A DNA stretch of 8,683 nt. Source: Gammaproteobacteria bacterium. Its GTDB lineage: Bacteria; Pseudomonadota; Gammaproteobacteria; Steroidobacterales; Woeseiaceae. Position numbers and translations under genes: made by a program. The stretch's first letter is position 1. The number at the start of each line of letters is the position of its first letter. The notes under the pieces were generated by a model, which worked only from the letters and a program-made list of their open reading frames with translations, made no database searches and was not told the DNA's origin. The DNA is taken from NCBI GenBank assembly GCA_029881015.1, contig JAOUNK010000131.1, positions 1 to 8,683 on the forward strand, in the 5' to 3' direction. Positions 1-7,849 of this stretch are shown here, one piece after another.

Positions 1-795
1 GATGTCTTGTCCAGGCTGTTCGAAATGACTGACCAGGAGAGGCTCGATCCCGAGCGAGTGCACATGCTGTTACAGGAGTCTTTTATGGATGAAGCGAATG
101 CCGATGCAGACGATACCGACGAGGCACAGGAAGAAGTCTCTATCCAGACGCGTCGTAAACTGATTCGTCCACGCGGTGCGAACCAGACTGCCTACATTCG
201 TTGTATTCGTGATCATGACCTCGCGTTCGGTATCGGCCCTGCCGGAACCGGCAAGACCTATCTTGCGGTTGCGGCGGCCGTCGATGCGTTGGAGTCGGAG
301 CAAGTGCGGCGTATCGTACTGGTACGTCCGGCCGTAGAGGCGGGGGAGCGGCTCGGTTTCCTGCCCGGTGATCTTTCGCAGAAAGTGGATCCCTACCTGC
401 GACCGATGTACGACGCGCTTTACGACATGATCGGCGCGGAACGGGTAACGCGACTGATCGAACGCAACGTGATCGAAATTGCGCCACTTGCATTCATGCG
501 GGGCCGCTCCCTCAACGAGTCATTCGTGATTCTGGACGAAGCGCAGAACACGAGCGTCGAGCAAATGAAGATGTTCCTGACGCGCATCGGTTTCGGATCG
601 AGGGCGGTGGTTACCGGCGACATCACGCAAATCGATCTGCCGAACGGCCAGCCATCGGGTCTCAGGAACGCGATCGAGGTCCTGGATAATGTGAAAGGCG
701 TTTCGTTTACGACGTTCACGCCGAAAGACGTTGTCAGGCATCAGCTTGTACAGCGCATTGTTCGAGCCTACGAAGAACATGACAGTTCGGGTTGA
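1..795 (+). CDS. ybeZ: PhoH-like ATPase YbeZ, 5'-truncated by window edge
   Basis: P-loop NTPase of the PhoH family, partner of the RNase YbeY in RNA and ribosome metabolism; its exact substrate is not settled in the family. The frame is open from base 1, and the first visible residues match the end of the usual N-terminal domain, so about 80-100 residues are missing and the TTG at base 7 is not the true start. 264 residues are visible, against about 346 for E. coli YbeZ. The Walker A motif GPAGTGKT is encoded at 235-258. The Walker B motif VILDEAQN is at about 526-549, with the acidic pair DE at 535-540. The sensor-like TGDITQID is at about 613-636. An acidic linker (about 85-140) precedes the ATPase core. 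The 3' end overlaps ybeY by 17 bp, the classical ybeZ-ybeY coupling. The family assignment is secure. Confidence 0.95.
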   Translation, partial: DVLSRLFEMTDQERLDPERVHMLLQESFMDEANADADDTDEAQEEVSIQTRRKLIRPRGANQTAYIRCIRDHDLAFGIGPAGTGKTYLAVAAAVDALESEQVRRIVLVRPAVEAGERLGFLPGDLSQKVDPYLRPMYDALYDMIGAERVTRLIERNVIEIAPLAFMRGRSLNESFVILDEAQNTSVEQMKMFLTRIGFGSRAVVTGDITQIDLPNGQPSGLRNAIEVLDNVKGVSFTTFTPKDVVRHQLVQRIVRAYEEHDSSG

Positions 796-1258
796 CGTTC
801 AGAATGCCTGTGACGACGACGCGGTTCCCGAGACACACCTGGTCGAATCCTGGATAGCAGGCGCGGTTGCCGCCACGGGCATCGCCGGTGATCGCGAGGC
901 GTCGGTACGTATCGTCGATGCCGATGAGATTCAGGCCCTGAACAAGCGGTACCGTGGCAAGGACAAGCCGACGAACGTGCTGTCCTTCCCGGCGGGTGAT
1001 GTGGCGGGATTCCCGGGCGATCTGCCCCTGCCCCTGGGTGATATCGTTATTTGCGCCAGCGTCGTTCGTGACGAAGCGGCGCTGCAGGGTAAAACGATAG
1101 CGGATCATTGGGCCCACATGCTCGTGCACGGGACGCTGCACCTGCTGGGACTTGACCACGCGACGGACGCCGAGGCCCTCGAGATGGAGGCGCTCGAAGT
1201 CCGTATTCTTTCTGGATACGGCGTTGCAGACCCGTATGGAGCGTCAGGCAAGACCTGA
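779..1258 (+). CDS. ybeY: Endoribonuclease / rRNA maturation factor YbeY
   Basis: Single-domain zinc metalloprotein of 159 residues. The family acts on 16S rRNA 3'-end maturation and in ribosome quality control, working with YbeZ. The UPF0054 signature is intact: HGTLHLLGLDH gives the three zinc-binding histidines H117, H121 and H127 in an HxxxHxxxxxH arrangement. The conserved NVLSFP segment lies at residues 66-71 and an LGD motif at 86-88. I chose ATG 779 because it starts the conserved domain directly and gives the usual family length. Earlier in-frame starts would add 16 residues that lie entirely inside phoH. The 17-bp overlap with phoH suggests translational coupling, and no strong Shine-Dalgarno is visible. 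Confidence 0.96.
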   Translation: MTVRVDVQNACDDDAVPETHLVESWIAGAVAATGIAGDREASVRIVDADEIQALNKRYRGKDKPTNVLSFPAGDVAGFPGDLPLPLGDIVICASVVRDEAALQGKTIADHWAHMLVHGTLHLLGLDHATDAEALEMEALEVRILSGYGVADPYGASGKT

Positions 1259-1273
1259 TAGAATTACAGGACT

Positions 1274-2125
1274 ATGAACGACAAACCTCCCAGTACGACC
1301 GGCCCGGGAACGCCCGGCATGGTTGCGCGCATCCGCCGTGCGATTAAGGGCGAGCCCTGGAGCCGGGACGAAATCCAGACATTTATCGAGTCTGAGGTCG
1401 AACTCGACGCTGAAGAAAAGAGCATGCTCACCGGGGTTCTCGAAGTATCCGAGACCCAGGTGCGTGACGTCATGGTGCCGCGCTCCCAGATGGTGGTGAT
1501 CGATATCGAAGACCCGTTCGATGAAACCCTCGCCATGATTGTCAAATCCGGGCACTCGCGCTTCCCGGTCATCGGCGAAGATCGTGACGAGGTGCTCGGT
1601 ATCCTGCTGGCCAAGGACCTGCTGCGCTACTTTGGCAGGGACGCGGCCAGCGAAGTGACGATTCGCAAACTGCTGCGCCCGGCAGCGGTCATCCCGGAAT
1701 CAAAACGGCTCAACGCTCTCCTCAAGGAGTTTCGGGCCAGCCACAATCACATGGCGATTGTCGTTGATGAGTACGGCGGCGTCGCCGGCTTGCTCACGAT
1801 CGAAGACGTTCTCGAGGAAATTGTCGGTGACATCGAAGATGAGCACGATGATGAGGAGGCCGTGTTCATCCGTCCCGACGGCGACCGCAATGGCAAGCCG
1901 AGTTTTGCGGTTCGTGCCCTGACAAGAGTCGAAGACTTCAATGACTACTTCGAGTGCGAGCTGGAAGACGAAGAGTACGACACGATCGGCGGCCTCGTTA
2001 TGCATGCGCTCGGTCGACTGCCGCGCCGCGGTGAGAAAGTGTCGCTTGGCGGCTTCGAGTTTGCCGTCGTGAAAGCCGACAAGCGGCGAATTGACGCGTT
2101 GCAGGTTCAGCGCGCCAGCGAGTAA
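1274..2125 (+). CDS. corC: CorC/YbeX family CBS-domain protein
   Basis: Cytosolic CBS-pair protein of the HlyC/CorC family, 283 residues (E. coli YbeX is about 292). Family members are linked to Mg/Co efflux together with CorA, and to ribosome-related stress in the ybeZYX operon; the molecular role is not firmly settled. A basic N-terminal segment leads to the family signature VRDVMVPRSQM (residues 63-73). Two CBS repeats follow (about 66-125 and 130-186), the second ending in the typical DEYGGVAG...TIEDVLEEI pattern (residues 165-182). A very acidic stretch (about 186-196) precedes the C-terminal CorC_HlyC transporter-associated domain (about 203-281). There is no transmembrane DUF21 domain, so this is the short CorC form. 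It starts 15 bp after ybeY; a possible AGGA lies very close to the ATG. Confidence 0.95.
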   Translation: MNDKPPSTTGPGTPGMVARIRRAIKGEPWSRDEIQTFIESEVELDAEEKSMLTGVLEVSETQVRDVMVPRSQMVVIDIEDPFDETLAMIVKSGHSRFPVIGEDRDEVLGILLAKDLLRYFGRDAASEVTIRKLLRPAAVIPESKRLNALLKEFRASHNHMAIVVDEYGGVAGLLTIEDVLEEIVGDIEDEHDDEEAVFIRPDGDRNGKPSFAVRALTRVEDFNDYFECELEDEEYDTIGGLVMHALGRLPRRGEKVSLGGFEFAVVKADKRRIDALQVQRASE

Positions 2126-2129
2126 GCCT

Positions 2130-3665
2130 GTGGCGAAAGACATTCACCCCATCCTCCTGTTACCGGCGGACAAGCCAAGGCTTAGCCGGCTTGTCGTTTT
2201 CGTGCTTGGCGCGTTGACGACACTGGCATTCGAACCGTTTGGCTGGTCATTACTGGCGCCCCTGCTGTTGCTCCCGCTGCTGCACATCTGCCTGACCGTC
2301 GCGCCCCGCGATGCGGCCGGGCATGCCTTCTGGTACGGCTTCGGGCTGTTTCTGACGGGAACGTACTGGATCTACATATCGGTGCACGTGTACGGCAACG
2401 CGGCGCTCTGGATCGCCGTATTGCTCATGGTGGGCCTCGCGCTGCTCATGGCGTCCCTGGTCGCCGTCGGCGGATGGCTGATCAGCCGGCTCTCGGAAGG
2501 AGAGCCCTGGCAGCTACTGCTGATCGGGCCAGCGGCCTGGGCGCTGGTCGAATGGACGCGCAGCTGGATACTGACCGGGTTTCCGTGGATGGCGCTCGGC
2601 TATGGCCAGATCGACGCGCCGATAGCGGGCTGGGCGCCGGTCATCGGCGTGTATGGCGTGTCTTTCATGCTCGTCGTCTCCGCCGCAGCGATCATCGCAA
2701 CGGTCAGGGCCGCTACCGGTCGTGGCCGGCTTATCGGTATCGCGGCGGTCCTTGTGCCCTGGCTTACGGGTGGCGTCCTGGCGCTTGTCGACTGGACCGA
2801 ACCGGACGGTGAACCACTCCGCGCGACCATCTTGCAGGCCGGCGTATCCCAGGACAAGAAATGGGACCGCGAGCAGTTATTGCCGATCATGGAGTACTAC
2901 CACAGCGCGACATTGAGCGCCGCCGACAGCGACATCGTGGTATGGCCCGAGGTCGCCATCCCGGCACTTCAGGACCAGGTAGAGAGCTTCATCGCCCGCG
3001 TGGAAACGGATGCACGCATGAGTGGGCAGACGGTGTTGTTCGGAATCCTGGAACGCAGCTTCGAACGCAGTGCGGACGGGCGCATTTACAACAGCGTGAT
3101 GCTGATCGGCGCGGCTGAGCGCCAGAGCTACCGCAAGCGCCATCTCGTGCCGTTCGGCGAGTATTTCCCGGTACCGCCGAGCGTACGGGAATGGATGAAG
3201 ATGCAGAACCTGCCGCACGCGGATCTTGCCAGGGGTGACGAGATACAGCCGCTGCTTACAGCGGCCGACGGCACCCGCTTCGGCGTGGCGATCTGCTATG
3301 AGGATGCGTATGCAGCCGAGCAACGCTACGCGCTACCGGAGGCCGGCATCCTGATCAATGTGAGCAACGACGCCTGGTTCGGAGATTCGATCGCGCCACA
3401 CCAGCACCTGGAAATCGCACGCATGCGATCGCTCGAATTCGGTCGCCCGGCATTGCGATCGACCAATACCGGTATCAGCGCTTTCATCGCCGCCGATGGC
3501 GCGTTGCTGCAGACGGGCAGGCAGTTCGCCCCTGAACTCATGACGGCGGATGTCCAGCCGCACCGGGGCATGACGCCGTACGCTGGCGGTGGGGATTGGC
3601 CCATCATCGGCCTCTGCCTGGCGATTCTCGGCCTGTTCTGGATTCGCAATCGAGCCAGCCTCTGA
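2130..3665 (+). CDS. lnt: Apolipoprotein N-acyltransferase Lnt
   Basis: Inner-membrane enzyme that adds the third acyl chain to the N-terminal cysteine of lipoproteins, the last maturation step before Lol sorting. From GTG 2130 it has 511 residues, matching E. coli Lnt (512). The N-terminal half is a bundle of hydrophobic helices (about residues 20-225). It is followed by a periplasmic nitrilase-like domain (about 230-480) and a final membrane helix (about 490-507). The catalytic triad is present: E274 in WPEVAIP, K336 in YRKRHLVPFGEY and C389 in AICYED. The GTG start is preferred because it lies 4 bp after the corC stop and gives the family length. The in-frame TTG at 2091 would add 13 residues encoded inside corC. 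LptE downstream is a likely substrate. Confidence 0.96.
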   Translation: MAKDIHPILLLPADKPRLSRLVVFVLGALTTLAFEPFGWSLLAPLLLLPLLHICLTVAPRDAAGHAFWYGFGLFLTGTYWIYISVHVYGNAALWIAVLLMVGLALLMASLVAVGGWLISRLSEGEPWQLLLIGPAAWALVEWTRSWILTGFPWMALGYGQIDAPIAGWAPVIGVYGVSFMLVVSAAAIIATVRAATGRGRLIGIAAVLVPWLTGGVLALVDWTEPDGEPLRATILQAGVSQDKKWDREQLLPIMEYYHSATLSAADSDIVVWPEVAIPALQDQVESFIARVETDARMSGQTVLFGILERSFERSADGRIYNSVMLIGAAERQSYRKRHLVPFGEYFPVPPSVREWMKMQNLPHADLARGDEIQPLLTAADGTRFGVAICYEDAYAAEQRYALPEAGILINVSNDAWFGDSIAPHQHLEIARMRSLEFGRPALRSTNTGISAFIAADGALLQTGRQFAPELMTADVQPHRGMTPYAGGGDWPIIGLCLAILGLFWIRNRASL

Positions 3666-3707
3666 TAGGCTTGCGGGTTTTCACACCCACACAAACAAGC
3701 GACACCG

Positions 3708-6158
3708 ATGAGTACCCCGTACAAGCCCGAAATCGTCGAGCAGGAGGCCCAGCGCCATTGGCAAGAAGCGCGCAGTTTCGAGGTCGATGAAGACCCGGGC
3801 AAGGACAAGTTCTACTGCCTGACGATGTTCCCGTATCCGAGTGGCAAGCTCCACATGGGTCATGTGCGGGTGTTCACCATTTCCGACGTGATCGCACGCT
3901 ACCAGCGCATGCTGGGCAAACACGTACTGCAACCCATGGGCTGGGATGCATTCGGTATGCCGGCCGAGAACGCGGCCATCAAGCATGGTGTTCCGCCGGC
4001 CGAGTGGACCTACAGGAACATCGCCGAGATGCGCGGGCAGCTCGATCGGCTGGGATATGCGTACGACTGGTCGCGCGAAGTCACGACCTGTCGTCCCGAG
4101 TATTACCGCTGGGAACAGTGGTTGTTCACGAAAATGTTCGAGAAGGGTCTCGTCTACAGGAAAAACTCGGTGGTCAACTGGGACCCGGTTGACCAGACGG
4201 TTCTTGCGAACGAGCAGGTCATCGACGGACGCGGATGGCGCTCCGACGCGCTCGTTGAACGCCGCGAAATTCCACAATGGTTCATGAAGACCACGGCCTA
4301 CGCGGATGAATTGCTTGAGGAACTGGACCGCATGCCGGGGTGGCCCGAGTCGGTCAAGACCATGCAACGCAACTGGATCGGCCGCTCCGAGGGCGTCGAG
4401 TTGTCGTTCGACGTAAAGGGCGAAGACGAACCGCTGACTGTATACACGACACGTCCCGATACGCTCATGGGCGTGACCTACATGGCGGTCGCTGCCGAAC
4501 ATCCCCTGGCCGCGAAGGCGGCAAAGGACAACCCGGACCTGGCCGCGTTTATCGCGGAGTGCGTCAGGACCGACGCCGCCGAGGCGACCATCGAGACGAT
4601 GGAGAAGAAAGGGATGCCGCTCGGCATTTCCGCCATCCATCCGCTGACCGGCGACGAGGTTCCGCTCTGGGTCGCGAACTTCGTGCTCATGAGCTATGGC
4701 ACGGGTGCCGTCATGGCCGTTCCGGGGCACGACGAACGCGATTGGGAGTTCGCGAGGAAGCATGGCGTAACCATCAAGCAGGTTATTGCGCCGGCCGACG
4801 GTTCTCAAATCGATATCCAGGAACAGGTGTTTGTCGACAAGGGCGTGCTGGTCAACTCGGGCGAATTCGACGGCATGGATTATGCAACGGCGTTCAATGC
4901 AATCGCCGACCATTTCGAGCGGACAGGGCGCGGGCGCCGGACCGTGAATTACCGCCTGCGTGACTGGGGTGTATCGCGCCAGCGTTACTGGGGAACACCG
5001 ATCCCCATCATTTACTGCGACGACTGCGACGCCGTGCCGGTACCCGAAGAGGACTTGCCCGTGGTATTGCCTGAAGACGTCACGGTCACCGGGACGGGAT
5101 CGCCGCTCAAGGACATGCCGGAGTTCGTCAATGTCGCGTGCCCGAAGTGCGGCAAAGACGCGCGTCGCGAGACCGATACGTTCGACACGTTTGTCGAATC
5201 GTCCTGGTACTTCGCGCGCTACGCCTGCCCGGATAACGACACGACGATGCTCGACGAGCGGGCGGCCTACTGGACACCGGTCGATCAGTACACCGGGGGC
5301 ATCGAACACGCGATTCTGCACTTGCTGTACTCGCGTTTCTTTCAGCGCGTCATGCGGGACGAGGGCCTGACCGACGTATCCGAGCCGTTCACCAATTTGC
5401 TGACGCAGGGCATGGTGCTCAAAGACGGCGCCAAGATGTCCAAGAACAAGGGCAACACGGTCGACCCCCAGGAGCTCATCAACAAGTACGGGGCCGATAC
5501 GGTGCGCCTGTTCATGATGTTTGCGGCACCGCCCGAGCAGTCGCTGGAGTGGTCCGACGACGGTGTGCAGGGCAGCTATCGTTTCCTGAAGCGCTTCTGG
5601 CATGCGGTGATCGATCATGCGGCCGGCGGCCCGGTAGCGGCCCTGGATCTCAAGGCGCTCAATGACGCCCAGAAAGCGTTGCGGCGCAAGACGCACCAGA
5701 CGATCGCGAAAATCGGCGACGATATCGGCCGCCGCAGCAGCTTTAATACCGCAGTGGCCGCCGCCATGGAGCTCCTCAATGCAGTCAACAGGTTTGATGA
5801 CGATTCAGAGGCCGGACGCGCGGTGGAGCACGAGGCGCTCGAGGCCGTCGTGCTCATGTTGTCGCCGATGACGCCGCACATCTGCCATGCACTCTGGCAG
5901 ACGCTGGGCCACGACACCGCCCTGATCGACCATCGCTGGCCGGACTTCGACGCGTCTGCGCTGGAGCTCGACATGATCGAACTCGTCGTGCAGGTTAATG
6001 GCAAGTTACGTGGCCGGGTTGCGGTGCCCGCCGATGCCGGCAAGGACGACATCGAGAAGCTCGCGATTGCGGACGACAACGTCCAGCGCTTCCTGGACGG
6101 CAAGGAAATTCGCAAGGTCATCGTCGTGCCGGGTCGCCTGGTGAACATCGTTGTCTAG
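3708..6158 (+). CDS. leuS: Leucyl-tRNA synthetase LeuS
   Basis: Class I aminoacyl-tRNA synthetase that charges tRNA-Leu, 816 residues. The ATP-binding HMGH motif is at residues 49-52, after PYPSG. The CP1 editing domain contains TTRPDT (247-252) and GHDERDWEF (340-348), with D345 at the position of the known editing aspartate. Two CxxC pairs (C437/C440 and C478/C481) look like a zinc-binding knuckle. The second signature reads KMSKN (576-580) rather than KMSKS. Only a few residues separate TQGMVL from KMSKN, so the leucine-specific insertion of E. coli LeuRS (860 residues) is missing. The C-terminal anticodon-binding and tRNA-contact domains appear complete. It starts 42 bp after lnt with no evident Shine-Dalgarno; the N-terminus matches the family from this ATG. 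It overlaps lptE by 8 bp. Confidence 0.98.
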   Translation: MSTPYKPEIVEQEAQRHWQEARSFEVDEDPGKDKFYCLTMFPYPSGKLHMGHVRVFTISDVIARYQRMLGKHVLQPMGWDAFGMPAENAAIKHGVPPAEWTYRNIAEMRGQLDRLGYAYDWSREVTTCRPEYYRWEQWLFTKMFEKGLVYRKNSVVNWDPVDQTVLANEQVIDGRGWRSDALVERREIPQWFMKTTAYADELLEELDRMPGWPESVKTMQRNWIGRSEGVELSFDVKGEDEPLTVYTTRPDTLMGVTYMAVAAEHPLAAKAAKDNPDLAAFIAECVRTDAAEATIETMEKKGMPLGISAIHPLTGDEVPLWVANFVLMSYGTGAVMAVPGHDERDWEFARKHGVTIKQVIAPADGSQIDIQEQVFVDKGVLVNSGEFDGMDYATAFNAIADHFERTGRGRRTVNYRLRDWGVSRQRYWGTPIPIIYCDDCDAVPVPEEDLPVVLPEDVTVTGTGSPLKDMPEFVNVACPKCGKDARRETDTFDTFVESSWYFARYACPDNDTTMLDERAAYWTPVDQYTGGIEHAILHLLYSRFFQRVMRDEGLTDVSEPFTNLLTQGMVLKDGAKMSKNKGNTVDPQELINKYGADTVRLFMMFAAPPEQSLEWSDDGVQGSYRFLKRFWHAVIDHAAGGPVAALDLKALNDAQKALRRKTHQTIAKIGDDIGRRSSFNTAVAAAMELLNAVNRFDDDSEAGRAVEHEALEAVVLMLSPMTPHICHALWQTLGHDTALIDHRWPDFDASALELDMIELVVQVNGKLRGRVAVPADAGKDDIEKLAIADDNVQRFLDGKEIRKVIVVPGRLVNIVV

Positions 6159-6627
6159 GCTCAGTGCATACGTCCTGATGTTGCTTCTTGGAGGTTGCGG
6201 CTTCCACCTGCAGGGTGCGTTCACGACACCAGCGGCAATGGCGCGCACGTACATCGCGCCCAGTGACCCGCACAGCCTGTTCTACCGGGAGCTGCGCGCA
6301 GCCCTCCAGTCGTCCGGCGTCGACCTCGTCGACAATGCGGCCGGCGCGACCGCGACGTTCACGATCTCGTTCGACGAGACAGACCAGCGCGTACTGTCCG
6401 TCTCGGCGCGCAATGTGCCTACCGAGTACGAGGTTTATTATACGGTCAGGTACGCGCTCGAAGGCGGCTCCGGGCCGTTACTGGATTACCAGACGCTGAC
6501 CCTGACCCGCAACTACACCTATAACCCGACGCTCGTGCTCGGCAAGGCGCGGGAAGAGGCGCTGCTGCGCGAGGCAATTGTCGATGACCTCGTGCGCATC
6601 GTGCTGAAGCAAATCTCCACGCTTTGA
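6151..6627 (+). CDS. lptE: LPS-assembly lipoprotein LptE
   Basis: Outer-membrane lipoprotein that plugs the LptD barrel and helps insert LPS into the outer leaflet. The protein is 158 residues, somewhat short against about 190 in E. coli. It has a minimal lipoprotein signal: R3, a hydrophobic run (residues 4-13), and the lipobox LGGC with Cys16 followed by GFHLQG, the hallmark LptE N-terminus. The TTG at 6151 decides the start: an in-frame TGA at 6142-6144 excludes anything earlier, and the ATG at 6178 would remove most of the signal peptide. It overlaps the leuS stop by 8 bp, so its translation is probably coupled to leuS. Residue after Cys is Gly, consistent with outer-membrane sorting. The leuS-lptE order supports the call. 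Confidence 0.9.
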   Translation: MSRLSAYVLMLLLGGCGFHLQGAFTTPAAMARTYIAPSDPHSLFYRELRAALQSSGVDLVDNAAGATATFTISFDETDQRVLSVSARNVPTEYEVYYTVRYALEGGSGPLLDYQTLTLTRNYTYNPTLVLGKAREEALLREAIVDDLVRIVLKQISTL

Positions 6628-7115
6628 GCGGCGTTCTTACGGTTGCCGATACCGGCTACGAGCCGCTGGCGGCCCTGTTGGCGCGCTACGGGCTCACGCT
6701 TGTCGTCGAGGCGGATGATGCCGCTATCACGGGCAGCTTCTGGGGCGACGCGGAGGCCGGCGTTGTAGGGCACTCGGTGTTTGTGCGCGCCGATACACCC
6801 GTTCATTCCTTCCTGCACGAGTCCTGCCATGTGATCTGTATGGACGGTGCGCGGCGCAACGGCCTTGACCGCGATGCGGGCGGCGACGACCTCGAGGAAG
6901 CCGCCGTCTGCTATCTGCAGCTGGTACTCGCCGATTGCATCGAGGGTGTCGGCCAGGATCGCCTGATGGCCGATATGGATGCGTGGGGATACAGCTTTCG
7001 CCTGGGCAATTCCCGCGCCTGGTTCGACAAGGACGCCGAAGATGCCCGCAAATTTCTTGTGAATCACGGACTTATTGACGCGTCGGGCGCACCGACTTTC
7101 AACCTTCGTCCCTGA
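6624..7115 (+). CDS. Small HExxH-motif protein, putative zinc metallopeptidase
   Basis: I do not recognise a named family. The protein has 163 residues, no signal peptide and no membrane helix, so it is probably cytosolic. The key feature is HESCH (residues 65-69), a textbook HExxH zinc-protease core in the hydrophobic-flanked context SFLHESCHVICMD. It is followed by a D/E-rich stretch, GGDDLEEAAVCYLQ (86-99), whose E91 or E92 could be the third zinc ligand, 22-23 residues after H69. A later conserved-looking block is WGYSFRLG (121-128). The start is TTG 6624 in a TTGA overlap with the lptE stop, which implies translational coupling. Tight coupling to lptE hints at an envelope or housekeeping link, but catalysis is unproven. 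The gene stands where holA often lies in related genomes. Confidence 0.8.
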   Translation: MSGVLTVADTGYEPLAALLARYGLTLVVEADDAAITGSFWGDAEAGVVGHSVFVRADTPVHSFLHESCHVICMDGARRNGLDRDAGGDDLEEAAVCYLQLVLADCIEGVGQDRLMADMDAWGYSFRLGNSRAWFDKDAEDARKFLVNHGLIDASGAPTFNLRP

Positions 7116-7141
7116 TGCCGGCGCGAGGTGTATAGTTTCGT

Positions 7142-7840
7142 ATGGCCTGGATTCGTTACCCCGTGTATTTCCTCGGCATCGCGTTCGTCACGTGGGCGCT
7201 GACCTACATGGAGCTGGCGTCTCCGGGCAGCCTGAAGCTGTATGTTTTCGTCGATGAGAACGATGTCCTCGGAACGAGCGAGTTCTCACCGGTCGAGATT
7301 ATCCAGCCGATCATCCTTGGTGCATGCGGCGTCATCATGGGGTGGGTCGCGAGGTACTGCCCGTCTCAACGCCCGATCGCGTTCCTGTTCGGCGGCATGG
7401 CGCTGGTCTTCCTGATCCGCGAACTCGACTACTTCCTGGACCGATACATCGTCAACAACCTCTGGCAGGTGCTCGTCGCGATCGTCGGAGCGCTGGTCAT
7501 GGCGTACACTTACCGGCACCGCCGACGCCTGCGTATTGCATTGGCCCGGATCTGGCCGTCGCCCGGGCTGACGTTCCTGTTTTGCGGGGCCGTGATCCTG
7601 TTCGCTTTCGTCTGGCTGGTGGGCCACGAACCCTTGTGGATGTCGATTCTGGGCGACGCCTATCAGCGCGTCGTCAAGCTCGCGGTCGAGGAGTTTATCG
7701 AACTGATCGGCTACTTCCTGTGGATGGTGGGAACCATCGAATATGCGTTCCAGGCCCGGGCTATTGCGTATCGCACACCTCAACCGGCCGCCCGGCGGCG
7801 CCGCGAAAAGCGACGGGGGAATTCGCAAGGCACGTTCTAG
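7142..7840 (+). CDS. Six-helix inner-membrane protein of unknown function
   Basis: Unrecognised integral membrane protein of 232 residues. Hydrophobic segments lie at about residues 6-23, 52-70, 79-93, 107-123, 142-161 and 184-203. They are separated by short loops, with a periplasmic-looking loop at 24-50. The C-terminal tail (about 205-228) is strongly basic (RRRREKRR), so it is probably cytoplasmic. Polar and acidic residues sit within or beside helices: RELDYFLDRY (93-102), EEFIE (183-187) and GTIEY (197-201). Buried carboxylates of this kind are typical of cofactor-, ion- or lipid-handling membrane proteins, but no specific role can be assigned. It starts at ATG 7142 with a good GAGGTG ribosome binding site at 7125-7130, 26 bp after the preceding gene. 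Its stop lies 9 bp from the end of the convergent dciA gene; no terminator hairpin is visible there. Confidence 0.85.
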   Translation: MAWIRYPVYFLGIAFVTWALTYMELASPGSLKLYVFVDENDVLGTSEFSPVEIIQPIILGACGVIMGWVARYCPSQRPIAFLFGGMALVFLIRELDYFLDRYIVNNLWQVLVAIVGALVMAYTYRHRRRLRIALARIWPSPGLTFLFCGAVILFAFVWLVGHEPLWMSILGDAYQRVVKLAVEEFIELIGYFLWMVGTIEYAFQARAIAYRTPQPAARRRREKRRGNSQGTF

Positions 7841-7849
7841 TTCGGCCGC

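Noticed and set aside
731..778. Earlier in-frame start for ybeY within phoH.
   Set aside because: It would add 16 residues not found in the family; ATG 779 starts the conserved protein.
2091..2129. In-frame TTG start for lnt inside the end of corC.
   Set aside because: The extra 13 residues are encoded within corC and do not resemble an Lnt N-terminus; GTG 2130 gives the family length.
3681..5696. A 671-codon open frame on the - strand opposite leuS.
   Set aside because: It lies wholly antisense to an unmistakable leuS, has no recognisable motif, and is the expected shadow of a GC-rich coding frame.
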